Shown: positions 1-13,027, numbered from the stretch's first letter. The stretch is 64,000 nt of DNA from Megalonaias nervosa (GCA_016617855.1 JAECUM010001891.1:59743-123742), one strand, 5' to 3'. Notes: generated by a model not told the origin, from the sequence alone. A program made the numbers and translations.

Positions 1-797
1 AGTTGTTGTGAATTGACTGAGTTTTCAGCAGGGTGATGGGATATAAATGTTCATGTGATACTGATCTTTAATTTTTACACCTGTTAATTTGGGGACTACA
101 TTCAGTATGTTATATTTTGTGATTGATTGGGTACAGTTTACACTTTGATCAATATCCAGCCATGGTCATGTAATCCTATAATAAGTCAGAAAGCAATGCA
201 TATACATGTAAGACTTATGAGACCTCGACTTCGACATGACTTTTACAGGCTTCTGTTTTGCAAATGCTGATCAGCTGTAGACCATTATCAATGTAAAAAA
301 AATAAAATAAAACCATGATCCTTTCTCAAATGTAGTAGAAGAATGTTAGTTTTACACAGTGTTAAAATAAATATAAAACTTACAACAAATTAACATTTCA
401 CTTCGGTGCAAAACTAGAATTATATGGATATTGAAAATAATGATGAAAACTAACATTAAGTGGTATGTACTGGCAAGTTGATAATTTATTTGGGAGTTTT
501 GAGATAAAAATTCCAGATAATTGATGTGCAAATCCATGTTTTAAATTTTTATGAGGATAAGTTAGAAGACTGAGAAAAATCAATTTTATGTCACATGGAT
601 AATTAACCACTGCATTGAAATTGAACATCGGATTTAGCTAATTGGCTAGTAACTCATAAATCCTTTACACAGTTGTTTTATTTTACACAGTAGTTTTATT
701 TTAAAAGTTAATGAAATTAGCATTTTCATGAAAATAAAAAATGTAAGATGTCAGCTTATCTTTCTGTTCTTGTAACTGTTAAATACCCTCAATATTC
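1..797. other. no feature seen; probable intron
   Basis: AT-rich DNA with short runs of A and T. No splice-flanked coding frame and no Smad MH1 sequence is visible on either strand. Confidence 0.5.
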
Positions 798-905
798 AGT
801 TAGAAGTTGAGTCCAACAGCAAACTGCACAAACCCAGATCTGCCATCCCATAATGTGCCCTCAGATCAGGGTCCTTGTAGTTTGTTAACCAGTAAAACAA
901 ACAAC
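798..905. mobile_element. palindromic MITE, partial copy
   Basis: Starts with AGTTGAGTCCAACAGCAAAC and continues with GATCTGCCAT...GATCAGGGTCC. This matches the left half of the fuller copies at 1575-1775, 10193-10395 and 11931-12152. The right half is missing or too diverged to see. The ORF here is not coding. Confidence 0.55.
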
Positions 906-1574
906 AGCAGTTTCATTTTCTTTAAAAGCATTTTAGGATGTTTTGTTCAAGAAATAATCCTGAATTGTACATTTAAGCCATGTAAATTTAATCGTCCTGT
1001 TTCAGTAGTTAGGGTAATAATTAGTCCATGACATTAAAGGTACATGTATATCAATTGATCCCTTGAAAACAAATGTAGAATGCCCTTTTTTATATCTATT
1101 AATTTAAAACCAGAGTAACCAGAGTTTCAGTTTTGAACGTTTTCCACAGTGATTGAAACAAGAACAAGAAAAATTGGATTAAAACCATTAAAGTTCTAAA
1201 AAAAAGCTGAGTTTTTATATATTTGTTGTGTAAATTGTATTTGCCCTATTTGGGTGGGCACGTTTTAGTCTGGTCACCTTAGTATGCATTAATTCACACC
1301 TACTTGGTTTTCTAATTTTGTAAGAGGTCAATTGAAATCTCTGTATTGTAATAACTAATTGACAGATGTCACCCTCAGCCTTGGGATACAGTTCCTACCA
1401 TGCATAATGGTACTCCATTATCAAACATTGCTTTTGATGTACTACCATGTCCATTCAAAACTGAAATTTGTGTTGGATGTTTAAATCTTAAAACAAATTA
1501 AACAGTTGAAATAATTGCACAACATTACCAAAATTTATTGTATAAAAATTTAAACTTCTACCCAGTATACATGT
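906..1574. other. no feature seen
   Basis: AT-rich intronic DNA without coding frame or repeat that I could recognise. Confidence 0.4.
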
Positions 1575-1775
1575 ACAGTACTTGCATACAAGTTGAATCC
1601 AACTGCAAACTGCATAGATCCAAATCTGCTGTAATATAATGCACTAGCAGACCTGGGTCAATGCAGTCTATCATGAGTAAATCAGTAGAACAACTTACAC
1701 CCTGATCTATTAGCATGTTATGCACTGACAGACCAGGGTCTATGTTGTTTGCAGTTGGATCTGACAAATACAAAT
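1575..1775. mobile_element. palindromic MITE copy
   Basis: About 200 bp, bounded by CAAGTTGAATCCAACTGCAA on the left and by TTTGCAGTTGGATCTGACAA on the right; these are inverted copies of each other. The interior carries CAGACC(A/T)GGGTC motifs shared with the other copies at 10.2 and 11.9 kb. No coding potential. This type of short inverted-repeat element is moved by a transposase supplied elsewhere. Confidence 0.65.
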
Positions 1776-1958
1776 ACATATGGTGGATTCAGATAGATTT
1801 GTCATCGTAATCAGGGTATCATGAAATTGATTTTGTTTTCATTTCCATTTTTAATCAGTGGTATAAATTTGAGTTTTATTTTGGTATTCCTTTTAAAGTA
1901 AATTACCATTCTTTGTGATTCTTTGTAATTAACGATTTGGATTGTTTGATTTTTTAAG

Positions 1959-2093
1959 GTACAGCAAGAATTACAGATAGGTCAAATTGATAATGACTTA
2001 GATGAATTAAAGTATCTGAGTAAGAACGAAGACAAATTTCATCAAGAAAATCGATGTCGTAAATCACAAAGTTTTCTTGAACATGGCATTTAA
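1959..2093 (+). other. unassigned 45-codon open frame, weak exon candidate
   Basis: After a T-rich stretch ending in TTAAG, an open frame reads VQQELQIGQIDNDLDELKYL and ends ...SFLEHGI with TAA. It is hydrophilic and looks like coiled coil. Its length is not beyond chance in AT-rich DNA, no partner exon is visible and no family is recognised. Confidence 0.15.
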
Positions 2094-2479
2094 TTATATA
2101 AGGAAACAATTATGATGAAACCTCACTGTAAAGGCCATGCAAGGGGAAAAGTTGGACTTGTATGGACAGTTGTTCTTTATATGCAAGTTGAAAATTGTGG
2201 TGAAATTAGGAAAAAGGATGTGCCATATTTAATATAATACATTCACATCGCCTTAGAAAAGCACACTTCTCGTTTGGTCAAATACATAGATATATACATT
2301 ATGGGCCAGTATGTCTTAATCTTACGGTGCCATTTTGGAATGAAGTTGCTACAAAATGTCAACTGAAACAACACTGGAGGTGGGATAATGATATTGCTTC
2401 CATGCATGTCTGATAGCGCCTCACACTTTAACTTGAGGCTTAAATCAGTCTAAAATAAAGAACATGGATCTTACAGTGT

Positions 2480-2635
2480 TAATTCATTTTGACCATCTTG
2501 GGAGAAAGAATACCAGTTTTTTATTCATTTTGACCATCTTGGGAGAAAGAATGTCTGTGTGTAATTCTTTTTGACCATCATGGGAGAAAGAATGCCTGTG
2601 TTTAATTCAGTTTGGCCATCTTGGGAGAAAATGCA
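2480..2635. repeat. short tandem repeat, about 40 bp unit, four copies
   Basis: The core TTTTGACCATCTTGGGAGAA recurs four times (near 2487, 2527, 2568 and 2608) with slight changes and T-rich spacers. Confidence 0.8.
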
Positions 2636-2688
2636 CCCCAATAAAGTAGTGCTCACAACATGGCCTAATGGAGTTAACTCCCTTCTAG

Positions 2689-2692
<4 letters not shown>

Positions 2693-2751
<59 letters not shown>
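2693..2751. repeat. (TA)n microsatellite
   Basis: About 29 uninterrupted TA units. Confidence 0.98.
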
Positions 2752-2753
<2 letters not shown>

Positions 2754-3019
2754 GGATATAGTTTTCACATGTTTAGAGTTCGCATATTGTGATAAACTTT
2801 ACCTTAAGAAAGTTACCCAGATAATCTTTAAACAAACAGCATGGAAGTTTAAATCAAATATGTTAGAGATTATAAGACATCATATACCCTTTCCCATGAT
2901 TGATTTTTGAAAAGTTGATGTTGCAAATATTATGAACATTTTTTGCTTATTTTCTTGGATATCAGTTTTGGGGTTTTGTGAAAAATGCAACTTTTATGCT
3001 CTGTCTTAAGATGGGCATG

Positions 3020-3350
3020 TAATGTTATGGCATTGGCTGTCAATCCATCCATTTATTAACATTCTCTTAACTGGACTATAACTTTGTAATGGTCAGAGAG
3101 ATTTTCATGAAACTTTGATTAAATATATATTTTAATTGGAAAGCATGTCACATGCCATAGCCATGCCTCCTGCCTCAATGTAAATGGCATGGCTAGGAAA
3201 AATGCAATTCTTTGACATGAATTCTTGTTCAGGTATATTTTTTGAACCACTATTTGAAAGAAACTTTGGCCAAGTATATATCTTGACCAGAGGGTGTGTC
3301 ACATACAATAGCCATGCCCCCATCACAATTGCAAGGTCATGTCAGGGTAG
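3020..3350. repeat. interspersed repeat, also at 51.9-52.2 kb
   Basis: Blocks such as CATCCATTTATTAAC, ACTTTGTAATGG.CAGAGAGAT, TTTTCATGAAACTTTG and ACATGCCATAGCCATG recur in the same order at about 51885-52200. No coding frame. Likely a non-autonomous dispersed repeat of unknown class. Confidence 0.45.
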
Positions 3351-4479
3351 AATATAAGTCACAGAGCTGCCAATCCTTACGATTTTTATCATAAGTCCTA
3401 AGAATTGACCCATAAAATGCATACTTATGGAGTAAAAGGAAAAACTACAGACATGATTGTTATGGTAAAATTTGGATAATTGACTTAACCATGTTTGATT
3501 TGGATCCAGTTTCATATTCGCTTTTGTGGAATTAGTGAACCAGACTAACTTTATAGTAGTACCTCAGACACTTTAGACTGCACATATTTTTCATGCGGTG
3601 TCTGCATGATCAGAGAAACTGTTGATTATAGATTTTTTATAAATGGCATCCAGCTACCAATACATGTTAAGGGCAGATGGTAAAAATAAAAGTCTCGCAA
3701 AAAGTTTTAGTAATCAGTTCAGAAGAATAAAAAGGAATATTCAGATTGTTCTGAATAAAAGCAGGAAGGGACACAGTTACATTTATCGGACATCACATGT
3801 CAATTTGAGTATGTCATGTAGCAGGAGATGCGATTGCCATCATCATGTTAATTGAAGAAAAAAATTCCAAGGATTACATCAAGTTGAGAGACAGCAACAA
3901 GCCATTGAGCTGCATAGGGTTTGGAACTTAAATTTGTGCAATTGTACTAGAGGTAAATAAGGTCTATGTCTCCTTTACAAACTTTTCAGATGAACATAAT
4001 GTTTACCATTGATACATCAGTTTGGAATTCAAATTTTTTAAATATGCATTTTCCAACTTGACATTAGCAATACATGATATTTTGTTACACTTACTGAACA
4101 TTGGTCAAACTTATGGAAAAAATCAGCTGCCTTACTGAAATGATCTTGTAGCTGGTCTGAAATCAGTGACCTCTATCGATGTTAGGGTATAACCTTTAAA
4201 CCAATGAAAATGTTTCACTGAACTTTAGCCTGTTATATATCTTGACCTTTTATTGTCTTGCATATTCAGTCATACCAGATGCCACAAGGTCAAGGTAAGA
4301 ACAAGGGATAATGCAAGTCAGCAGCATGTTTCCTTATCCAAGCTGTCATATGACCTCAATAGAACTTCTTAATGAAATTTTACCTATATACACACCTTAT
4401 CATACAATAATCAAGTCCCTAGCCCAGAGGTCAAGGTCATTAGTGGAGAAAGGTAACAGTAGTAGTACTCAAGATAGAA
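3351..4479. other. no gene seen
   Basis: AT-rich DNA. The 70-codon frame at 3643-3855 and the 60-codon frame at 4311-4493 lack splice context and family resemblance. Confidence 0.4.
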
Positions 4480-4790
4480 GTGATAGTACTTGAGGTAAAT
4501 AGAATAATAGCACTAAAGATACATAACAATATCTGAGTAATAGTATTTCAAGATAAATAACTAATAGTGCTCAAGATAAATAACAGTAATAGTACTCATT
4601 TCAAGATAAATAACATAGTAATATTATTCAAGATAAATAACATAGTAGTAGTAGTACTCAAGATAAATAACATTGTAACAGTACTTGTAAATAACAGTAA
4701 CAGTACTCAAGGAAAATAGCATAGTAACTGTGCTCAAAATAAATAACTACTATAATAGTACTCAAGATTAATAGCAGAGTAATAGTACCT
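4480..4790. repeat. imperfect minisatellite, about 26 bp unit
   Basis: Roughly nine or ten copies of a unit like CAAGATAAATAACAGTAGTA followed by GTACT, with length variation caused by internal AGT/ATA expansion. Confidence 0.8.
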
Positions 4791-5584
4791 TTGTTATTAA
4801 GAATCACAAGTGTACAAAATAGGTGTCATTTTCAAAGTAATATCATGTTTCTGTACAGAAGTTTTATTGAGAGAGTTTCTTTTGTTGATATTTCTTCTAT
4901 TGTGTTGTGTCTTGTACACTTAATTCAAGGATATCATCTGTTCCTCTGGGTGGGCGTGGGGTGGAGTGGTTGAATGGGTTGCTGTTTGTGTGTTGCATTT
5001 TTGTTACATTTTAGCTCAAAAACACACCGTTGAGCAATTGATATGAACCAACATTAAATGTTGCAAGGATTGTTCCAAGACTAATAATTTATTTGTGATT
5101 CAAGAGACGGACTCATTTTAATCACTTTATGTGTATCCAGATACCTGCATCATGTCATTTATATGTACTGTTTATATTGTCAAATCAAATGACCAATAGA
5201 GAATTTTAACATAATGCTAGTTATCAGAAACAATTGTCATGACATAATAGGATATTTAAATGTGCCCATGCATGAGTGGGCTGTGTGATGATGTTAAAAG
5301 TGCCTGAATTGTATCCTTAGTAAATAAACAGCCTATTGTTTTGCTAAATTCTCTTTCTGTATAAACCTACCACACTGTCACTGCCTATTTTTGATAATAG
5401 GAATATTTACACTATTTTATGATATATATACTATATGGTCCCTGAAATGGGGAAAGTAAAAAATATCAGTAATGTGAAAATATTCAGTGTGATTGGCTAA
5501 ACAACTTGGATATGGAAGATTCTCAAGTGTCCAAAATAGATCATCCAATACAAGTGTTCACTTGATTTGAAATTTTTCAAAACA

Positions 5585-5800
5585 GTTGCTTGCAGTGAGT
5601 GCCATAATTTGTAGCGAGTGTCATATTATTTGCAGTGAGTGTCATATTATTTACGGTGAATGTCATTATTTGCAGTGAGTGTCATTATTTGAGGTGAATG
5701 TCATTATTTGCATTGAGTGTCATATTAGTCGTATTATTTGCGGTGAATATCATTATTTGCAGTGAGTGTCATTATATTATTCAGTGAGTCTTATTACTTT
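5585..5800. repeat. imperfect minisatellite, about 20 bp unit
   Basis: About ten copies of GCAGTGAGTGTCATTATTT and variants (GAGGTGAATGTCATTATTTG). Confidence 0.85.
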
Positions 5801-6207
5801 CATGTGAAATGAATGTAAGTTTGATAATATATTTATCAAAAAATATTAAGGACTTAAAGTTGCATTATTCTGTGATGTTGCTCTGTGGTTTTGCTACTGA
5901 TAAAATGTGTCATTTGCTATATTTTTTTTAATGGCTGGATCTTACAAAACCAATTAAAGGTGAATCCTACAGGAACATAATTTACTTGTACAGTCTGGAA
6001 AATGTTTTCTGTACTATTAGCTGCCTTGTGACATTGTTATTAAGGGTAAATGCAGCCAAAGCTGCCTTGCAATCACCAGGTTCTGACTGAAAATTCCATA
6101 TAATAACATGAAATATGGTATAAATTGGTATGTTCTGTGTACTTGGCAAAATAATGTCAAGCTTCAGAACATCAAACAAATTATTAAGAGTTGCATCCCG
6201 CATATGG

Positions 6208-7820
6208 CATAGGTGTCAACTAGTACGGTTTACCCGTAATTTGTACGTTTTTTTCCCATTTTTGTCAGTGTACGGCTGTACAACCATTTGTACGGTTTTT
6301 CGTAAATTGTTTTTTTTTTTTTGTTTTTTTTTCCTCATTTTGTATGCATTCGGAACTCTGGACATAATTTTTTTAGAACAAGATTTCAACGAGACCAGGG
6401 TGGCCTGAAACAACCAATCAAATCATACTCAAAACTGTGCTTTTCCTTTGTCTGATAATGAAACGAATTTCAGTTCATAGTTCAACTCCTGTTTGTGGAG
6501 ATCTTGTCATTTATCAATCAGAAATTTGACGCTCACTTGGACTTCTAATATTGACAAACTACCTGTGTAGTAAGTATGTTTTCTTATTTTATACATTATT
6601 ATTTTATTATTTATACTTAATATTATCAAATGCATACAGTTGACATCAATTTTCTTACTTTACATAGTGTGGCAGTCATGGTGGTGTAACCATAATTTGT
6701 CCAACTTTGCTGTGTGGAGATAAAGTTGATTTATTAAAAATTTTAATAATATACAAATTAAAAATAAACAGTCTGCTGAATTTAACACTGGTATTTTATT
6801 GTGCTGTCATTTTTTAAAATTAAGTTTACGTAATGCAAATAGGAAGATGCATTGCCAGCATGACGGAAGTAGTACAGCTACTGAGTGATGTCATTCTCGT
6901 GGCTCGAAAATATGTAACACTGCCAATTTTTATATCCAGTTTGGACCAAAAATCGGCACACCATGTAGCAAATTCACAACTTTTCAAACACCAGATGCGC
7001 AATTAATAGAAATGATTAACAACTTACGAGGTACAAACTTCTGGACTGCTACTTTGTCGTTTTTTTTATTTTTAGATTTCAATTTTTAGATAGCTCCTGG
7101 CGTAATATCTTGGTGTTGATGGGGAAAAAATACAAATTCGTAACACATTTGTAATTGGGAGATCTTCTAAAACATAACAAATCTAAATTATTTTTTAAAA
7201 TTTCTTTCATCTAGTTGAAATATTCCATCCATCAAATGGCTGAGCCTAACTCGAAGAAACGCAAGCTTGAAGACACTGACCGAGGTCTTGGCAGGTTTCA
7301 GGTTGATTGGATTAAAGTCTTCCCTGGCATTGTAGATGTATCAAAGTTAGGATCTTCCCATGCTTTTTGTAAAATATGCAGTAAAGACATTAAAGTAGTG
7401 GCATTGGGTATATATGATCTGAAGGAACACTGCAGACTGAGAGATCTTTTTCGATGATGAAGGAAATACATACAGAATGTAGGAAGTCTGAATTCAGACA
7501 CATTAGCATCGTTTTTACAATGTAAAATAAACACCTGCTGCAGAGACTTTAAAACCCCAGAATATATTTTGAAAAGTGCGAAAGGTGCATGTGTTGCATA
7601 TAGTACAACACACAAGTAAAAAGAATGAAATAAAGTTTCAGAAATGTAAATAATTATGTAAATATGTGTAAAAATACTTTGTGTATAGCATTTGTTGTTT
7701 TAAAACTGTTGATCTTATATAATGTATGAATACATTTTTTCATGTAAGGGTTTTTTGGTCTTTGTAAGGTTTTTATTGATCTGGTGTACAGGTTTTCATC
7801 TCAAGAGGTTGACACCTATG
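6208..7820. mobile_element. decayed DNA transposon with 13 bp TIRs
   Basis: The element starts CATAGGTGTCAAC and ends with its exact inverse, GTTGACACCTATG. It is flanked by ATATGG at 6202-6207 and again at 7821-7826, a likely target duplication; with one mismatch it could be read as 8 bp. Inside the left end are repeated GTACGG/TTTTT motifs (6225-6310); the right end has a related GTAAGG/TTTTT pattern (7745-7800). It carries a zinc-finger-like coding remnant at 7236-7457. Superfamily is uncertain: the coding remnant recalls BED-finger hAT-type proteins, the 6 bp duplication does not fit perfectly. Confidence 0.75.
7236..7457 (+). pseudogene. transposon protein N-terminus, BED-finger-like, truncated
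   Basis: From ATG at 7236 the frame reads MAEPNSKKRKLEDTDRGLGR, then FQVDWIKVFPGIVDVSKLGS and SHAFCKICSKDIKVV...KEHC before a stop at 7455-7457. The order is a basic, nuclear-signal-like start, an aromatic block, then Cys-x2-Cys and a downstream His about 20 residues later. This resembles the N-terminal DNA-binding finger of proteins encoded by some BED/hAT-like elements. The 360 bp that follow to the element's end hold no continuation, so the catalytic part is lost. It is probably non-functional. Confidence 0.55.
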
Positions 7821-7826
7821 ATATGG

Positions 7827-10005
7827 AACGAAACAAATTGAGGAGATGTAGCATTATTTTGCCAGGTATGTATTGATCACACGTACCTAAAATCAGAACC
7901 TCAACTTGAGAGCATACCTTGCATGCAACTGTAATATAGCCTGGCCATTTCTGTCAAGTCGAGAAATAATCTGGGATAGTTGTAGGAATATACATACATT
8001 TTATGGACTCTGGTAATTCGTCTCTGGCAGAGTGCATCACCAGTGTTCCAGTTGCGACATTGTCTCCTTCCCAACATGTTGAAGACTTTATATTTGTACT
8101 GTTGTCATTTATTTTATGGATTAAAGAAATTTAATATCTTCTTTTGTTTATCTTAGTGCTTCATCTTTATGCTCTATGAGAAAGTTTATTTTCCATGTTC
8201 TTTTCTTTACATTTTTAGAACTTAAATTTTAATCTGCACTATAAAATCAGAATTGTGCTGATGTGCTTTTGTTGTTGCAGTACTAAGGTATTATCAGTAC
8301 GTGAAAAAGGGAATTTTGACAAGCTCTCATTCAGTATGAAACTGAACCAAAATATCGTGTACACACAGACACAGAACATAACAGTTATAACAAAATATGA
8401 TAAAGATGTTTATTACATACCCATTTAATCTTACATACTTGATCTTGCATTCAATACAGCTGTTCAGTCCATGATTTTGTATCTCAACCAGATTCGAACT
8501 GCTTAGGTCTCATCTTTGATATCTTCACATGGACATTTTTAGAGACATTTTGAATTTCATACATACACTAAAGCTACAGATATTTTGAAATTATTAAAGA
8601 TGGGATATGTAATAAACACAAAACGTTTCTGTTTTGATCCAAGCCAGGAGAAAGAACTTGTTTGATATGGCTTATGAATACGTATTGGCCTGATTGCCGT
8701 AGATCTTTCGGCCAACTCAGAGCATAACACTTGCAAAGTTTTATGTCTGTATGTAAGTATACTTTCATGCATGTGCAAGAAAAGTTGAACTCAGAGAGGA
8801 CCATTTTGGATGAGAGCAGTTAGGAGAACAATCTTAGCTGACATCTAAAAACACAAAATTACTGAACTCAAATGTCCTTCAGAGTATATGGTTCAAACTT
8901 CCTTCACTAGCCAGCTCAAGGGAAGAAATAATTTTGTCTGAATAAGGGAGGTTGCTGGTGAGGGAGGTAAAATGTGCAATGAAAACAGCATGATATAAAA
9001 CCAGAACCTAGTGTAGCTCGATACACTTATACATGTGATGCATGCTGTTAAAGGGAGGTAATCATTAATAGAAGTTAATAGAAGCTTGTTTGCATTATGT
9101 AATTAAGAAGTTAATTGTTCCCATCAGGTTTCAGTGTCCAGGATAAATGCTAATCTGCTCACATATTATGAGCATGAAACTGGCATAAATGTAGAAAGAA
9201 AACTTCACTGATAAATATTTATCCATTTCAAAAGCATCATAGGTTAAACAAAACCTCTCAAGACTGAAATCATTTTAGATCCAGTCAACTTCTAGTTTTC
9301 AGGAATGTTCATCTTACAAGGATCACTAATTATGCTTAACAGTTATTGGTGCCCTTGTTCCAACAAGTAATGGTTTCTTCTATGTTTCTGAAATAATTCA
9401 ATGGCCAGTTTTGTTTGTAAAATAGATATGTGATAATTGGGATTTTGTTACATCTTTACATATACTTTTTTCTGTGTTGGGTTTTATTTTACTCTGTATG
9501 ACTTCAGGCAGTTTCAGCTTCTTCTGAGCAGGTTTCAGTTTTATTGGTTTCATATCGGTGTAAAAATTATATTTTGAATTAAATTTATTTTCTTCAGTTT
9601 TCGGAGTAGAGGGATTTATGTTTACTGAGTAGAAATTTATTGAAATGAAAGAAGGTACAGCTTATGATACAAAATATTCAGTTTCAAGGTATGTTTAATT
9701 GACTGTAGTTTTACTGCGTGTAAAATGCCAATTACAGATTTAGAAAGTACCAGACTTTATGCTGCATAAGTGTTGAATTCAATGAATATGTTAAAATTAA
9801 TTTAATGTTGGTTGAATGATTGATTGGTTTCAACAGGACTTGTAACACATTATTGGCCATATAATAATGCTGAGGAAGTGACACAAGAAGATTGTAATTT
9901 CCTGTATTGTCCCATTTGTGATGGTTCATCGAGTTGCATTGAATTTAAGAGCAAGTTAGGAATTAGGTAGATTTCTAGATGTACAACTACAGTAGTCCCT
10001 TCCTA
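7827..10005. other. no gene seen
   Basis: About 2.2 kb of AT-rich DNA. A pyrimidine-rich tract with GTTGTTGCAG ends at about 8280, but the sequence after it shows no coding frame of note. The 73-76 codon minus-strand frames at 8557-8804 overlap each other and show no protein-like features. Confidence 0.4.
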
Positions 10006-10009
10006 TAAA

Positions 10010-10160
10010 ATTCCTCAGTATAACACAGTATTTGATATAACAGCCCCTGATATCACAGTCTTTGATATAACACAGTCCCAGATATCACACTCATTGATAT
10101 AACATGGTACTTGATATGACAGTCTTTGATATAACAGTCTCTGATATAATATGGGCATGG
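10010..10160. repeat. imperfect tandem repeat built on GATATAACA
   Basis: About ten copies of a 12-14 bp unit, TTGATATAACAG/TCTGATATCACA, in a row. Sequence drift is high. Confidence 0.8.
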
Positions 10161-10192
10161 TCATTGATCCCATGATACAGGTTATTATATAT

Positions 10193-10395
10193 ACTCATTT
10201 ACAAGTCAGATCCAAGAGCAAACTGAATAGATCTATAGTGCTGTCACAGAATACACAAGGAGATCTAGATCTGTGAAGTTTCTTTGGAGTAATCAGTAGA
10301 ACAAACAACATAGATCCTGATCTGCCACTGCTTTATGTAGTAACAGATCAGGGTCTATGTTGTTTGCAGTTGGACCTGGATTGTCAGTTTATAAC
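10193..10395. mobile_element. palindromic MITE copy
   Basis: Inverted ends TACTCATTTACAAGTCAGAT(CC) and (GG)ATTGTCAGTTTATA, with the internal GATC-AGATC and CAGGGTCTATGTTGTTTGCA blocks shared with the copies at 1.6 and 11.9 kb. Confidence 0.65.
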
Positions 10396-11374
10396 TGTCA
10401 ATTCTGTTTTGTGTATATAATGTACGACTGTAAAGTCGGCCTCACCAACAACACTGTCCTCATCATGGTTCCCATGAGAATCAATATCTTGAGGGAACAA
10501 TGTGCCATATGTTTCATGAAGTATCACTGTCCACATTAAATATAGGTCTGATGCTGTACATGACATGTTTTATATTAAAGAAGCCAAAAAATTAAAGAAA
10601 ATAATTTATAAGATAGCAAAACCATAAAATAATAAATTACATGGCTTGTGAGTTTTTTGTTCTAATGTCAGCAATTGCAGTTTCTCTGAGAATATGAAAT
10701 ATGTGACCAAGCAAATGAAAATGATCAAAATTGAATTATTAAATATAATCAGTTACACCATTCATTTATTGTAAATTTACTTTAATTTGTACTTGGTCGT
10801 GTTTGACCTTTTAATCAAGATATACATGTCAAAACTAATTAGCCAAACTAGACCAAACTGGATATTTAGATAACCTGGAGTGTATTGTAAATCTTATAAA
10901 GTTTTGGTGACAGTAACCTTACAGTGTTCTTTATAAGTTTTATTTTTATTTAAAAGCCATTTTTGAACTTTTTGGACTAGGACATTTTTTACCTCTTTTA
11001 TTTACCATGATTTGTACATTGTCATGAAAGCAAAAAGCACCACGTTTTTATAGGAGTTGGTTTCATGATGAATCATCTGTAGCACTGGATTAGTAATGGT
11101 CATGAATTGTGGCAGTGAACCAGTCATGGTTGTGAATTGTGGCAGAAAAATGCTTTGCTATTTGTGTGTACATGTCTTGGCAAAACTGCTGCGTCTAATC
11201 CATTGAACATTTTTGAGTCTTAGGTACTATTTATATCTGAAAAAAGTCAATAGTTAGGTTGAGCAGACCAATTTGCTAGTGATTTGCAAAAAGCAGCCTG
11301 GATGGCATTATATCTGATAGACAGTCTGATCCAGACTGGATATTCAGTTTGTGCTGTTTTACCTTATTGATACT
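10396..11374. other. no gene seen
   Basis: AT-rich DNA; overlapping 60-codon frames on both strands at 10357-10566 belong to the MITE edge and are not coding. Confidence 0.4.
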
Positions 11375-11523
11375 TTGAACCCCGGCCGAGTCATACCAAA
11401 GACTTTAAAAAAATGGTACGTCACTATAAACTGCCCCACTGCAGACATCGTAGCGATATGACTGAAAAATTGTTAAAGCTACGTTAAAAATCAAAATCAC
11501 ACACACACACCACACACACACAC
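11375..11523 (+). mobile_element. tRNA-derived SINE, 5'-truncated, with (CA)n tail
   Basis: Begins inside the tRNA part (TTGAACCCCGGCCGAGTCAT), continues with a body including CTGCAGACATCGTAGCGATA and TGACTGAAAAATTGTTAAAG, and ends in a CA repeat. The same body and CA tail appear inverted at 57591-57935 and, more diverged, at 26695-27057. Confidence 0.75.
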
Positions 11524-11930
11524 AACCCCCTTATTGATACATGTACAGGGTACAGCAAATTGCTAACAGTTTAGTCCTAGATATACTCAGTTCTTTTACT
11601 TACATTTGTAAGTGAGCAGGTCTGGAGATGACAAACTGTAAATTTGAGATTGAGTTTTTACTATCAGCCAATTAAAAGCGGCATTTCAAAAGTAAACTCT
11701 ATCACTTTGGCTAATGCAGTATCAAAAGCTCAAACTGAACCAGAAGTTTTACAAATCAGAGGCAAGATTTACTGGCATATCATGGGATATCAAACCAGGG
11801 ACTTGACTGTCGGAAGTTGGCATGTAATTGTTGGGTTTAATGGCTTATCTTCAGTTCTGGATATAATTTGGCAATTAAAAGATTAAATATTAATGTAATA
11901 GTTGCAGTTGGTTTCACTTTATACCGTTTA

Positions 11931-12152
11931 TACTCACTTATAAGTTGAGTCCAACTGCAGACTGCACAGACTCTGATCTGCGATCACATAATGCTTGTTC
12001 AGATCTGGGTTTGTGCAGCTTTTTAGGAGTAATCACTAGAACAAGCAACATAAACCATGGTCTGCAAGCACTATTATGTTGTGGTAGATCAAGATCTTTG
12101 TTGTGGTTGTGTGTAGTTTGACTCCACTTATAAGCAAGTATACATAGTAAAT
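11931..12152. mobile_element. palindromic MITE copy, best preserved
   Basis: Ends are TACTCACTTATAAGTTGAGT and its inverse ACTCCACTTATAAGCAAGTA. The interior has CCAACTGCAGACTGCACAGA and GATCTGCGATC, which align with the other three copies. Confidence 0.7.
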
Positions 12153-12949
12153 AGGTACAAACTGTATTTCTTTGCAAATATTGATAATCAAGACATTAAT
12201 TTTTTTTGTTGACAAAAATTCTTTTTAATATAACATCTGTTAGATCTTGTACTGTTTTCATTGGCATTTCATTGCCTTGTTATATTCAGATATTTCTGAT
12301 AACCCTTTGCAGTATTTTTCTTTTGTCTCTTTTACATCTGATTGATAGATGATCACTATGACAATATCATTGTATATTCAGATTATTTTTTGTGCTATAA
12401 ATTTGTTGCAGGATTCTGAACAGATTTTCTTTTCTGAATATTGTTTGTCAGCTCTTCTCAATAAAGTACATCTCACTTCTGTACTTAATGTATGTAAGCT
12501 GCTTTGCATCATTTTGACCATTGCTAATTTATCGACCAGGATTACACAAGTGTTAACCAATGGGCAATAAGGCCAAAGCCTTCTCTGCGGCATTAGGCCA
12601 GTTCAATCCGGTTAGTGCAAAAAAGGCTTTGTTGTGATAATTTTTACTGTTGCATATATAAGTAAGCAGCAACACCAAGTCATTCTGTTAACTTAGATTC
12701 AATCAATACTTCCTCATTGGTGGCTTTTTCCATTTAATTTTGTGGCCTTAAGGATTGTGGTAGTTGCATTAGACAGTTGTATGATGACCACAATTTATCA
12801 AGAAGTTTTGAGAAGTTTGCATGTTCTAGGTATCTTGAAAACTTTCATTTTTAACAGATTTTGAAACTTGGTGAAAGGAAGTTCCATATTGAAGCCAATC
12901 ACACTGTAGGAAAGTCAACTTCTCTCACAGAATTGAATTAGATTTAATT
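12153..12949. other. no gene seen
   Basis: AT-rich DNA. Frames of 71-73 codons overlap on opposite strands at 12349-12593 without protein-like character. Confidence 0.4.
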
Positions 12950-12967
12950 AACACACACACATACATA

Positions 12968-13021
<54 letters not shown>
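12950..13021. repeat. (CA)n/(TA)n microsatellite
   Basis: A short CACACACA run passes into about 25 TA units. Confidence 0.97.

Positions 13022-13027
<6 letters not shown>

Noticed and set aside
2571..2792. 73-codon frame ending in Tyr-Ile repeats
   Set aside because: Runs through a TA microsatellite.
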